Of a stretch of DNA of 64,000 nt, positions 37,044 to 44,925 are shown one piece after another. The notes under the pieces were generated by a model. That model was not told where the DNA came from, did no database searches, and saw only the letters and a program-made list of their open reading frames with translations. How positions within the stretch are numbered: the first letter of the stretch is position 1; each line of letters opens with the position of its first letter. The translations under genes and the position numbers were made by a program. Source of the DNA: Solibacillus sp. FSL K6-1523. GTDB taxonomy: Bacteria > Bacillota > Bacilli > Bacillales_A > Planococcaceae. The stretch lies in NCBI RefSeq assembly GCF_038005225.1, contig NZ_JBBOSU010000001.1, forward strand, positions 1,600,001 through 1,664,000, read 5' to 3'.

Positions 37044-37691
37044 GTGGAGAAACTAAAGGATTCGATAGTAAATTTTATTCAAGTGATGAATACATATCCG
37101 AGAGCAGAATCTCAAATTATTAAGAGTGGTGGAGTACGCTATCGGTCAGAATTAATAAAACAACAGACTGATGAAAAAATTCATCTTTCTCCTGAATTAC
37201 AATTTTTTTATGGACATTGTGAAATTGTTTGTGATGTCCGAAATGATGGCTTCAATCTGAAAAGCACTGGTATTGATATGGGGAATGGATTGCTAGAACT
37301 CTGGTCTCCCGAACATCTAGTGGATAGACAAGTTGGATATCGTTGGATTGGAATAAATCTGAAAGAAAACCCAGATTGGCATCCATTTTGGCTTGTCATT
37401 GCAGATATCAATGATGATCCAATCGTAGTTGTCACGGATCAAGAACACTCACCAGTTATGGCGTTTTATGAAGCAGGTGATCTTTTCCCCATCGCACATT
37501 CTTTTGCCGATTTTCTGGATTACCTCTCTATTATGTTTACATTCATACACGAAACATATGCTGGAGAAATAATCGATGATGAATCCTGTGAATGTGTTGA
37601 AGGCTTTATTGAGGCATTAAAAGAAAGATTAAGTGAAATCAATCCTCATGAGGAACTTGTCAGCAATTTTATTGATTATTTTTATGGGTAA
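37044..37691 (+). CDS. SUKH-like immunity protein
   Basis: This 215-residue protein contains YRSELIKQQTDEKIHLSPEL, RWIGINLKENPDWHPFWLVI, ADINDDPIVVVTDQEHSPVM and SFADFLDYLSIMF, the order of SUKH elements. GTG 37,044 has AGAGG nine bases upstream, whereas ATG 37,026 has none. The C-terminus (HEELVSNFIDYFYG) is nearly that of the scrap at 7,641, so a second copy once existed there. No toxin is adjacent. Confidence 0.6.
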   Translation: MEKLKDSIVNFIQVMNTYPRAESQIIKSGGVRYRSELIKQQTDEKIHLSPELQFFYGHCEIVCDVRNDGFNLKSTGIDMGNGLLELWSPEHLVDRQVGYRWIGINLKENPDWHPFWLVIADINDDPIVVVTDQEHSPVMAFYEAGDLFPIAHSFADFLDYLSIMFTFIHETYAGEIIDDESCECVEGFIEALKERLSEINPHEELVSNFIDYFYG

Positions 37692-37829
37692 TATTCTGAA
37701 ATTACTTGGTGTTTGAAAACGATTCACTCCCTAAGACAATAGAACGTATATGGATTAGAAGTTATTTAGGACTATCAAAATAGAGAAGCGATAACGAGCA
37801 GAATTTTAAATTCCAGAAGAGGTGTAAAT

Positions 37830-38366
37830 ATGAATATTGGATTGAATGAGATGTGGGATGGAAAAATCCCAGCAGATGAAACCGAGTTGGCAGAGCTATC
37901 AGATAAAATTTGGGAATTGGGCGAGCTGGATACTATTAAAGAGAAGGTGCCGCCAGAATTATTTCGACTCCATATTGCTATCAATATGATTGGCAACTGG
38001 CAGTGTGATGGTTGAGATGGCATCATCGCCTATCAACCACATCTCGTACCGCATATTTCTGAAGTCTTGGCGAAGTTTGGCATGCAACAGATGCAACATA
38101 CTTTTGACGAAGTGATTGCCGGTTTTCCAAATTTTATTACATTCGAGGACGGTGCACTTTACTGTGATATGATCAACTTTCTACATAATATGCGATTGAA
38201 AGTACATGACGAACGCTTGAATAGGTATACGAAAGAAGAGCGTCAAGATATGGTGAATCAATATAAAGAAAAACTTCATCAATTAGAAGCAATGACAGGC
38301 CCTCTATGGGGATATGGTAGTCCCATGGAGGGTTGGGCTATGATTTTTGATTCTATACGAGCTTAG
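37830..38366 (+). pseudogene. Immunity-like gene broken by one TGA
   Basis: A single frame runs from ATG 37,830 (behind AGAGGTG) to 38,366, interrupted only by TGA 38,013 in GNWQCDG*DGIIAYQPH, where W would fit. The remainder includes NMRLKVHDERLNRYTKEERQ and PMEGWAMIFDSIRA. I do not recognise the family. A recent TGG-to-TGA change is the simplest explanation; UGA readthrough is possible but unsupported. It lies among SUKH and Imm22 genes. Confidence 0.55.
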
Positions 38367-38562
38367 GTCATACGAGAATAAGTATTCCCTCAAAAAAATA
38401 GATGAATATACATTTAATTTTGAGCTATTTAAGAAGTTTATGGAATAGTAAGGTCAAAATCGTATCGTATGAACACATGGCATTATGAATGGGCTGTTAC
38501 GATTGGAACAGCCAGGAAGCAAAGGAGAGTGAAATCCGAATTAAATTATTCGGAGAAATAAT

Positions 38563-39192
38563 ATGGAGATTAAAAGTAACATATTATTTGAGCGAAAAGA
38601 AAGTGTAATATTTCAGTTGAATAAAAACCAGAATGTTGGTAATGGATGGATTGGTGGTAATGCACCAGTATATTTTGATGATAAAAGTGAACTTTTTAGT
38701 GAACTTGGATCTGATTATCACTTCTATCTTTGTTTTGTGAATCCATTAGATAGAAATAACATGCTTTCTATCTTTATACCAAAAGAATACAAAAATCGTG
38801 TTTCAAAAAATATTTATCCAAACTGCTCATTGTACGTGTTTGAACATCCGGTCTCAAAAGAAAGCTTGGATTCTACTTATACTGAATTTGGAATGGTTAA
38901 ACACTATATTTCAGAAGGTATATTTGTGAATGAAGAACAAGCATTTGAAACATCTTTTTTTATTAAATTTTTTGGGGATCCCATTCATATTCAAGAAGAA
39001 GAATATTATTACTCAGAATTAGAGAAAGATGGATATAGTTTCTTATGTCAAATAGATGAGGATGGTTATCCAAGTGGGTTGTTCAATTCAGACACAAGCT
39101 TCTCATTTGGGTTTGGTGCTGTGTATTTGTATGCAATGATGACCGAAAATTCGATAAAGGATCCAATCGTAGGATATTGGCAATATTCATAG
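38563..39192 (+). CDS. Immunity-like protein, paralog of 16,954
   Basis: This 209-residue protein repeats the landmarks of the 16,954 product: GWIGGNAPVYFDDKSELF, NIYPNCSLYVFEHP, GDPIHIQEEEYYYSELEKDG, CQIDEDGYP, FGFGAVYLYAMM and IVGYWQYS. The ATG follows GGAG at 8 bases. It has no signal peptide. The pair shows that the same immunity gene was captured twice, or duplicated, in different surroundings about 21 kb apart. Confidence 0.6.
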   Translation: MEIKSNILFERKESVIFQLNKNQNVGNGWIGGNAPVYFDDKSELFSELGSDYHFYLCFVNPLDRNNMLSIFIPKEYKNRVSKNIYPNCSLYVFEHPVSKESLDSTYTEFGMVKHYISEGIFVNEEQAFETSFFIKFFGDPIHIQEEEYYYSELEKDGYSFLCQIDEDGYPSGLFNSDTSFSFGFGAVYLYAMMTENSIKDPIVGYWQYS

Positions 39193-39484
39193 GTTGATCA
39201 ATAAAATAGTTGTTGTAGGACGATCTTGAATTGAAATATAAGTGAGAAGTCGGCCGTGATTGTTTTCCATATCCTTTCTTTTAGAAAGTGAACTGTTTTG
39301 AAGTTTATGGTGCTAGTGGTCACTTATATAAATGTGTTAGCTGAAATAAATTTATCTGGTTGGACTAACATGTTTGTAATGATTATTGAGAGCGAGTCAC
39401 CTCGAATTAGCACGTGCAGTTTTAACTATCTTCCTAAGTAAGAGTACCTAGATTATATTCCCTAGAGATAAAATGAGTGAAGCG
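39193..39484. other. Intergenic stretch before hairpin repeat C
   Basis: No gene is seen. From about 39,435 the sequence resembles 14,060-14,102, the flank of hairpin repeat B, so the dispersed element is longer than its hairpin. Confidence 0.45.
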
Positions 39485-39550
39485 AAATAACATACCTACA
39501 TTTGAAAATTTGGGAAATATTTAGACTGAATTCATTTGTAGGTGTTTTTC
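39485..39550 (+). repeat. Hairpin repeat, copy C (terminator-like)
   Basis: AACATACCTACA pairs with TGTAGGTGTTTTT around a worn inner stem (the usual ACCGAA is ACTGAA here). The loop and flanks match copies A and B. Confidence 0.65.
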
Positions 39551-39589
39551 ATTGAAGTATGTCCTGCTCTTACCCTGAAACTTTATATA

Positions 39590-39749
39590 GCAATATTGTA
39601 GATGGCGTTAGTTTAGCATTTAATGTAGTAAATGCCGCAAAGGGAACGGATGCAGCCATAGTGGAAGAGTTTATAGGCGTGAAAGACTTCATTCCATTAT
39701 ATTAATTATAAAATATCATAGAAAACTTATGAAAGTGAGTTGTAGATAA
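39590..39749 (+). pseudogene. Three-piece scar of an Rhs-toxin gene
   Basis: It reads NIVDGVSLAFNVVNAAKGTD (as at 14,254), then VEEFIGVKDFIPL from the Rhs core region, a stop, and then YHRKLMKVSCR, the last eleven residues of the Imm22-linked toxin (QYHRKYMKVSCKQ at 31,680). A deletion removed the core and almost the whole tip. The toxin stop overlaps the Imm22 ATG as TAATG. Confidence 0.65.
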
Positions 39750-40150
39750 TGGAGATAATGGGTAAAGTTCATATTTGGATAGGAATAAGCAACGTAGATA
39801 ACGATACCTTTAATGAATATTTTAAAATCGATTATAGTGATCCAGAAAGGGATATTGATGACCCAAAATATAAGATATGTGAATTTTGTAGGGATATTAA
39901 TGAAAAAATATATGATGAGGATTGGATTGGTGTCTACTCTCAAGATAAATTAACAGAAGTGGATGAATTTATTGAAGAACTATCAATAGAGGATGAGACG
40001 ATGGTTGAAATAAAAAACATCTGTATTCAAAGAGGGTTAGACAAAGTAAACACAATGTTTTATTATTTTGATTCGGAAATAGAAATTATTAATGTTAACA
40101 AGCTTTATAATGGTCTGCATTATATCGGATTATTTGATACTGATTTTTAA
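39749..40150 (+). CDS. Imm22-family immunity protein, copy 4
   Basis: This 133-residue acidic protein reads KVHIWIGISNVDNDTFNEYF, EFCRDINEKIYDEDWIG and HYIGLFDTDF, the Imm22 pattern. The TAATG overlap with the toxin tail fixes ATG 39,749; an inner ATG at 39,758 is possible. The toxin is reduced to eleven codons, so it is now an orphan immunity gene and the last member of the array. Confidence 0.8.
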   Translation: MEIMGKVHIWIGISNVDNDTFNEYFKIDYSDPERDIDDPKYKICEFCRDINEKIYDEDWIGVYSQDKLTEVDEFIEELSIEDETMVEIKNICIQRGLDKVNTMFYYFDSEIEIINVNKLYNGLHYIGLFDTDF

Positions 40151-40470
40151 TGTAGTAAGCATATCAAAAGAAAGTAGTTGGTTATATTCGGATGCTTGAA
40201 GAGGTATGACATTTACTAATTTCAATGTATAACAGCGTATTGTTGGAAGGTGAGCCAGTAGCTATCGAATGATATGGAGATAATTTCACATGAATTTTTA
40301 TAAATAGATGGGGAATTCAAAAGAAACGGCTCAACTAAACTAGCACAATTTGAATTAAAAATGAGGAGGGATATGTAAAAAAATTACCGGTTGGATTTAA
40401 AGTCTTAGGTGACGCTTTACACTCGAAAATTGTTCAACCTTGCATATTGTAAAATAGGAAGAAAAATTAA
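40151..40470. other. Intergenic end of the immunity array
   Basis: No gene is seen. A short frame KKLPVGFKVLGDALHSKIVQ at 40,378-40,450 lies behind ATGAGGAGGGATATG but lacks a start in the right frame; it may be another scrap. Confidence 0.4.
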
Positions 40471-40501
40471 AATTGAGTCCGGCAATATACCGAACTCAAT
40501 T
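40471..40501 (-). terminator. Terminator of the MFS gene
   Basis: AATTGAGTCCGG pairs with CCGAACTCAATT; on the minus strand it is followed by TTAATTTTTC, about 70 bases beyond the MFS stop. Confidence 0.7.
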
Positions 40502-40572
40502 ACACAAGCTACTTGATGAAATAACTGTGCCTTATTTTTAGGGTTCATTTCAACATGGTGGCTTTTTACGTG

Positions 40573-41865
40573 CTAATCTAAAACCTGTATTGTTTTTTCT
40601 CCCTGTTGTTTTTTCAACTCTGGGTGCGCCATTTCAATGACTGAGCGGCGTAACAATGTTAAAACAATCAGAACTAAAATGCTGCCACTCACAAGTAAAA
40701 TGTATTGTGCAGGAATGATATCGTATAAAATCCCAAAAATGAGTGTACCAATCGGCATCATACTCATAGCCATCATTTCAACAATGCCGAAAACGCGACC
40801 ACGAAATTCTTCTTCAATTGTAGTTTGTAATAATACTCCAATTGGCGTATTTGTAATAACGCCAAGAGCCCCAAATAGGAACATTAGAATGAAATAATAG
40901 ATGAAATTTACACCATTTGAAAAGTGAACGAATAACGGTAAGGAAGCCAAAAGTACTAATACCGCCATGAGCAAAGTGGAGCGTTTCACAAGTAATAATG
41001 GGAATTTTACATTGGAACGTGTAGCAAAGTAAACTGCCATTACAAGCATACCAACTGCCATACCTGCTTCAACAATACCAATCAGTGTTGGATCTAGCTT
41101 TAAAATCGTAAGCAAAATATACCCGCCGCCAATATTCATACAAGTGAAGAATAAATTTAACCATAGCGCGGTCAATAAGATGGAACGTATGACACGCTTT
41201 TTATTGACATAAGCGAATCCAGCTTTAAGACTTTGGAGCATCGTTTCTTTTTCAGTAGGCGCATCGATTTCTTTTTTATACAATGTGAAATTCATAGTAG
41301 ATTCGAGTACAAGGGCAATAACGGAAGCGATAATAAAAATAACTAAAAAGATGTTCATTGAAGCAAGTCCAAATAACATACCACCGAATACGGGTCCTCC
41401 GATACCTGAAAGTGAGTAAGATAATTGATTGAAACTCATTGCTTTTTGCAGGCGTTCACCATCCACTAAATTAGCAATGGACGCGGAGAACGAAACGCTT
41501 GAAAACGTACTAAAAATACTATTAAAAAATGTCGCCATATAAATCGCAATTAAAGATAATTCAACCATTTGCGTGTAAAGTAGTAATGCACTAACAGATA
41601 AGACAACCCCAGCTTGCCCCCCAAGAACTAACGATTTCCGTGGCATCCGGTCCCCAAGTAACCCTGCAATCGGAGCAATAATTGTTCGTGGCAAAATACT
41701 AAGTAAAATATTCGTAGCAAAGCTTAAAGACGAGCCTGTTATAGAAAGAATATACATACTAATCCCAAACGCATAAACACCCGATCCGAGTGAACCAATC
41801 ATTTTACTAATTAAGAAAGTGTATAAATGATAAGTTGCTTTTTTGTGCATTACTTGTTCATTCAT
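40573..41865 (-). CDS. MFS transporter, drug-exporter type
   Basis: This 430-residue membrane protein has about twelve hydrophobic segments. The loop between segments two and three, GLLGDRMPRKSLVLGGQAG, carries the MFS motif A (G.L.DR..RK). The sequence resembles macrolide/antibiotic-type exporters (FLISKMIGSLGSGVYAFGIS, YILSITGSSLSF). The ATG follows GGGGTTAGGA. It is divergent from an XRE-TPR regulator, with GTTTAAT palindromes between, which suggests regulated efflux. The substrate cannot be inferred. A broken partial copy lies at 43,490-43,805. Confidence 0.8.
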   Translation of the reverse strand: MNEQVMHKKATYHLYTFLISKMIGSLGSGVYAFGISMYILSITGSSLSFATNILLSILPRTIIAPIAGLLGDRMPRKSLVLGGQAGVVLSVSALLLYTQMVELSLIAIYMATFFNSIFSTFSSVSFSASIANLVDGERLQKAMSFNQLSYSLSGIGGPVFGGMLFGLASMNIFLVIFIIASVIALVLESTMNFTLYKKEIDAPTEKETMLQSLKAGFAYVNKKRVIRSILLTALWLNLFFTCMNIGGGYILLTILKLDPTLIGIVEAGMAVGMLVMAVYFATRSNVKFPLLLVKRSTLLMAVLVLLASLPLFVHFSNGVNFIYYFILMFLFGALGVITNTPIGVLLQTTIEEEFRGRVFGIVEMMAMSMMPIGTLIFGILYDIIPAQYILLVSGSILVLIVLTLLRRSVIEMAHPELKKQQGEKTIQVLD

Positions 41866-41882
41866 AAAATCCTAACCCCTTT

Positions 41883-42010
41883 GTTTAATTTTATTAAACT
41901 AATAATAAAACAATAAATTGGAAATTTCAATATAAAGTTTAATTAAATTTAAAAAATATTCAATTTTGTAATTTACCCCTCCGATTTTGTTTAATAAGAT
42001 TTAAAAAAGT
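41883..42010. promoter_or_regulatory. Divergent control region with three GTTTAAT motifs
   Basis: GTTTAATTTTATTAAAC at 41,883-41,899 is a perfect 7-base inverted repeat next to the MFS ribosome binding site. GTTTAATTAAAT lies at 41,937-41,948 and GTTTAATAAGATTTAAA at 41,989. Their spacing (about 52-54 bases) and location between divergent genes fit operators for the XRE-TPR protein, which is inference. Confidence 0.5.
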
Positions 42011-42059
42011 TCCTTTATTTACTCGAGTTTGATACACTTGACCGTAATGAGGTGACAAT

Positions 42060-43313
42060 ATGTTAAATATCGGTACAAAAATAAAAGAACTACGAAAAGA
42101 ACGAAAAATGACATTAGCACAAGTAGCTGGAGATCGTTTATCAAAAGGCATGCTTAGTTTAATTGAAAATGGTAAAGCGCAGCCTTCAATGGAAAGCTTA
42201 CAGCACATCGCGAATCAATTAGATATTGGGGTATCAGATTTGTTGCAGGGGAAAGATGATGAAAAGATTCGTTCTCTTTTACTTGAAGTGGAACAATTGC
42301 GAGCCCAATTATATAGGGAAATGAATAAAACGAAACTCGATGAAAAGTGCGAGGACATTTTGCATTTAATTGAGCCACTTGTTGAAGAGGGCCTGTTAAA
42401 TGGTAGTAATTATGAGGAAATACGGTTATTGGAGAATTATTATTCGATGCGGTACCTTCTAAAAGTGGATGTATCCATTACGCCATTTTTAAAAATTATA
42501 AAAATGTACGAGAAAGTCCATGCTTATTCTAAAATAATAAGTGTCTATAGTGGATTATGCATGATCAAATTTGAACAACATTTATATGAAGAAGCGCTGG
42601 ATTATTTATTAGAAGGGGAAACGTATATAAAGCGCTATGGAGGCTTAATTGATGAGTTAGAAAAGCTTGATTTGTATTACAATATTACCGTTGTTTACTC
42701 GGCATTGAATAATGAAAAAAAAATGGAACAGTATTTAGAAATGGCTTTAAAAATTGCAAAAGAGAAGCAAATATTATACCGCTTAAATGATTTTTATCGT
42801 TTCTTATTTGTGATTCATTGTTCTAAAGGAGATGCAGAAAAATCCCGTTATTATTTGAAAAAAATAAGTGCTTTTACTGAAATTTTAGAGGAACCAGCAG
42901 AAAACGTTATTGAACAATTAATGAACTTAATTTATTTAAATCAAATTGAGAAAGATTATGAGGAGGTAATACGTTTAAAGCGGGATGAAGCGCCAATAAC
43001 TGAAGATTATTTAAGCCCACTAAAAGTTTTTCTCCATGGGGAGTATGCATATGCTTACTGGAATTTGCAGCAATATGAGGAAGCAAAAAAGGAATTAGAA
43101 ACACTAAAGCTTACTGAAATTCATCATCATCCAATCGACTTAGTAAGAATTTACCGAGCCTTTGCGGTACGTGCTTTATGTTTTCTTCAAGTGGGGGATA
43201 TTGAAAACGCCAAAAGAGATATTTTATATGCCGTGGATGGCTGCAAAGATTTTAGTGAAACACCGGAAAAACGATTTGTTTTGGATGCTTATGGGGAGAT
43301 TATGGGGAAATAG
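42060..43313 (+). CDS. XRE-type HTH regulator with TPR domain
   Basis: This 417-residue protein begins with a helix-turn-helix of the XRE class (IGTKIKELRKERKMTLAQVA, LSKGMLSLIENGKAQPSMES). From about residue 95 it consists of TPR-like helix pairs to the end (EEALDYLLEGETYIKRYGG, YWNLQQYEEAKKELETL). This is the layout of RRNPP-type regulators, which bind peptides through the TPR part. The ATG follows GAGGTG. It probably controls the divergent exporter and itself; whether it senses a peptide is unknown, and no pro-peptide gene was found. Confidence 0.8.
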   Translation: MLNIGTKIKELRKERKMTLAQVAGDRLSKGMLSLIENGKAQPSMESLQHIANQLDIGVSDLLQGKDDEKIRSLLLEVEQLRAQLYREMNKTKLDEKCEDILHLIEPLVEEGLLNGSNYEEIRLLENYYSMRYLLKVDVSITPFLKIIKMYEKVHAYSKIISVYSGLCMIKFEQHLYEEALDYLLEGETYIKRYGGLIDELEKLDLYYNITVVYSALNNEKKMEQYLEMALKIAKEKQILYRLNDFYRFLFVIHCSKGDAEKSRYYLKKISAFTEILEEPAENVIEQLMNLIYLNQIEKDYEEVIRLKRDEAPITEDYLSPLKVFLHGEYAYAYWNLQQYEEAKKELETLKLTEIHHHPIDLVRIYRAFAVRALCFLQVGDIENAKRDILYAVDGCKDFSETPEKRFVLDAYGEIMGK

Positions 43314-43360
43314 CTGTGAAAGAGGATTCGACCTATATTAAAATCAGAATAATTTAAGGT

Positions 43361-43392
43361 GAACCGTATCATAAGTAAGTGCGGTTTTTAAA
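43361..43392 (+). repeat. Short hairpin repeat GTATCATAAGTA, copy 1
   Basis: GAACCGTATCATAAGTAAGT followed by GCGGTTTTTAAA. AACCG pairs with CGGTT and a T run follows, so it may terminate the regulator gene. Matching copies lie at 54,073 and 56,041. Confidence 0.55.
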
Positions 43393-43489
43393 GGAACCAC
43401 CAAGAATTATTGATTTCTAAGTGTTCAAATGTACTAATGGATTTTTACGTTTTATTCCAATCTAAAATTTCAATTAATTTTCAATTAAT

Positions 43490-43805
43490 TGTTCGACTTG
43501 TTGTTTTTCGAATCTAGGTATGCTATTTCAATGACTGAGCGGCGCAACAATGTTAAAACAATCAAGACTAAAATACTGCCACTCACAAATAAAATGTATT
43601 GTGCGGGTATAATATCGTAAAAAATTCCAAAAATGAGTGTACCAATCGGCATATTCGTTTTACGTCCAAGGGCTCCAAATAGATATATAAGCGAATTTAG
43701 CTTAAAGACTTTGGAGCATCTTTTCCTTTTTAGTAGGTGCATTCATCTCTTTTTTTATAATGTAAAATTCATTGTAGGTTCCAGTACAAGGGCAATAATA
43801 TAAGC
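43490..43805 (-). pseudogene. Deletion-riddled partial copy of the MFS transporter
   Basis: On the minus strand, GTLIFGIFYDIIPAQYILFV and LTLLRRSVIEIAYLDSK match the C-terminus of the MFS protein. An IYLFGALGRKTNMPIG junction shows one internal deletion. The stretch 43,690-43,800 matches the region coding for the central loop (near 41,210-41,325), showing a second deletion. The copy is over 90% identical by eye in places, so the duplication is not ancient. It cannot encode a transporter. Confidence 0.75.
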
Positions 43806-43806
43806 G

Positions 43807-43853
43807 TGGTGCCAGTCACTCAAACATAATTGTTTGAATGACTGGCACCTTTT
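43807..43853. repeat. GGTGCCAGTCA palindrome
   Basis: GGTGCCAGTCACTCAAACA pairs with TGTTTGAATGACTGGCACC across TAAT with a single mismatch, followed by TTTTG. Palindromes of this GTGCCAGTCA type are dispersed in Bacilli and Clostridia genomes, as I recall. It may also act as a terminator. Confidence 0.6.
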
Positions 43854-43915
43854 GTAACGTGTCTTTGGACCTGTATACAATTTCTGTGTTATAACCTAAA
43901 ATTAACCAGTATAAT

Positions 43916-43936
43916 TATTCCAATATACTTGGAATA
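43916..43936. promoter_or_regulatory. Perfect inverted repeat before the AAA-TPR operon
   Basis: TATTCCAA, five bases, TTGGAATA, 30 bases ahead of the AAA start. Symmetry and position fit a repressor or activator site. No -10/-35 pair is convincing beside it. Confidence 0.5.
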
Positions 43937-43965
43937 AAGAATGAGTTTATGCAAAGGGGATTGTT

Positions 43966-44913
43966 ATGACAATTGATCATGAAGGAAAACGAAAACAGCT
44001 AAAAGTAATTCAATTTGATAAAGATCGAAATACGCTTATTGAAAAGACTGAGCCGAGTGAAACTTTTGCGGACGTTGGTGGTTTGGAGGAAGTTAAGAAA
44101 AAGATTCAGATGAATTTTATTCTCCCTCTTAAAAATCCAGAGTTTTTTAAAGCATATGGAAAAGAAGCAGGAGGAAGTTTACTGCTTTATGGACCACCAG
44201 GCTGTGGGAAAACATTTTTAGCAAAAGCGATTGCTGGTGAAATAAACGCTAGCTTTATACATATGGAATTACAGGCGATTTTGTCAATGTATATAGGAGA
44301 AAGTGAACATAATCTTCACGATGTATTTGAAGCTGCGCGGAAAAACAAACCATGTGTCTTATTTATAGATGAATTGGATGCAATTGGTGGAAACCGTCAA
44401 AATATGAGACAGCATCATGAGCGGATGCTTGTCAATCAATTACTTCTTGAGTTAGATGGATTAGATGCCCATAACCATGGCATTTATGTCATCGGTGCAA
44501 CGAATACACCGTGGTATTTGGATTCCGCATTAAGGAGACCTGGTCGTTTCAATCAATTACTATTTATTTCCCCCCCTGCTGTAGAAGAAAGGGAGGTTAT
44601 TCTGAAACTAAAGTTGAAAGACAAGCCACAGAATTCACTAAATCATAAAAAAATTGCTAGTAAAACAGCACATTTCTCGGGGGCAGATCTTGAACAACTT
44701 GTTGGAGATGCCATTGAGTCTGTATTACAACGTTCACTAGAAATGGGCGAATTGCAACCGTTAACGAATAATGATTTAAGCGAAGCATTGAGTCGACGTA
44801 AGCCAACCACTTTGGAATGGTTTTCAACAGCTAAAAATTATGCGACCTTTAGTGATGTGAATAAAGACTATCAACAAGTCCTGGATTATTTAAAAGAGAA
44901 TAAGATTAGATAG
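43966..44913 (+). CDS. AAA+ ATPase of the FtsH/Cdc48 type
   Basis: This 315-residue protein has one AAA+ module: SETFADVGGLEEVKKKIQMN (entry motif), GPPGCGKT Walker A near residue 76, VLFIDELDAIGG Walker B, GATNTPW sensor 1 and RRPGRF arginine finger, then the helical lid (HFSGADLEQLVGDAIESVLQ). No protease domain or membrane segment is present, so it must act with partners. ATG follows AAAGGGG. It is followed 12 bases later by a TPR membrane protein. It probably forms a hexamer that remodels proteins delivered by the TPR partner. Confidence 0.85.
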   Translation: MTIDHEGKRKQLKVIQFDKDRNTLIEKTEPSETFADVGGLEEVKKKIQMNFILPLKNPEFFKAYGKEAGGSLLLYGPPGCGKTFLAKAIAGEINASFIHMELQAILSMYIGESEHNLHDVFEAARKNKPCVLFIDELDAIGGNRQNMRQHHERMLVNQLLLELDGLDAHNHGIYVIGATNTPWYLDSALRRPGRFNQLLFISPPAVEEREVILKLKLKDKPQNSLNHKKIASKTAHFSGADLEQLVGDAIESVLQRSLEMGELQPLTNNDLSEALSRRKPTTLEWFSTAKNYATFSDVNKDYQQVLDYLKENKIR

Positions 44914-44925
44914 GGTGTGGGATGC

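Noticed and set aside
5093-39550. Hairpin repeats as a CRISPR array
   Set aside because: Only three copies, 9-25 kb apart, without regular spacers or cas genes.
1-40150. A type VI secretion or CDI locus
   Set aside because: No secretion genes and no two-partner secretion domain are present; the organism looks Gram-positive and the parent protein is WapA-like.
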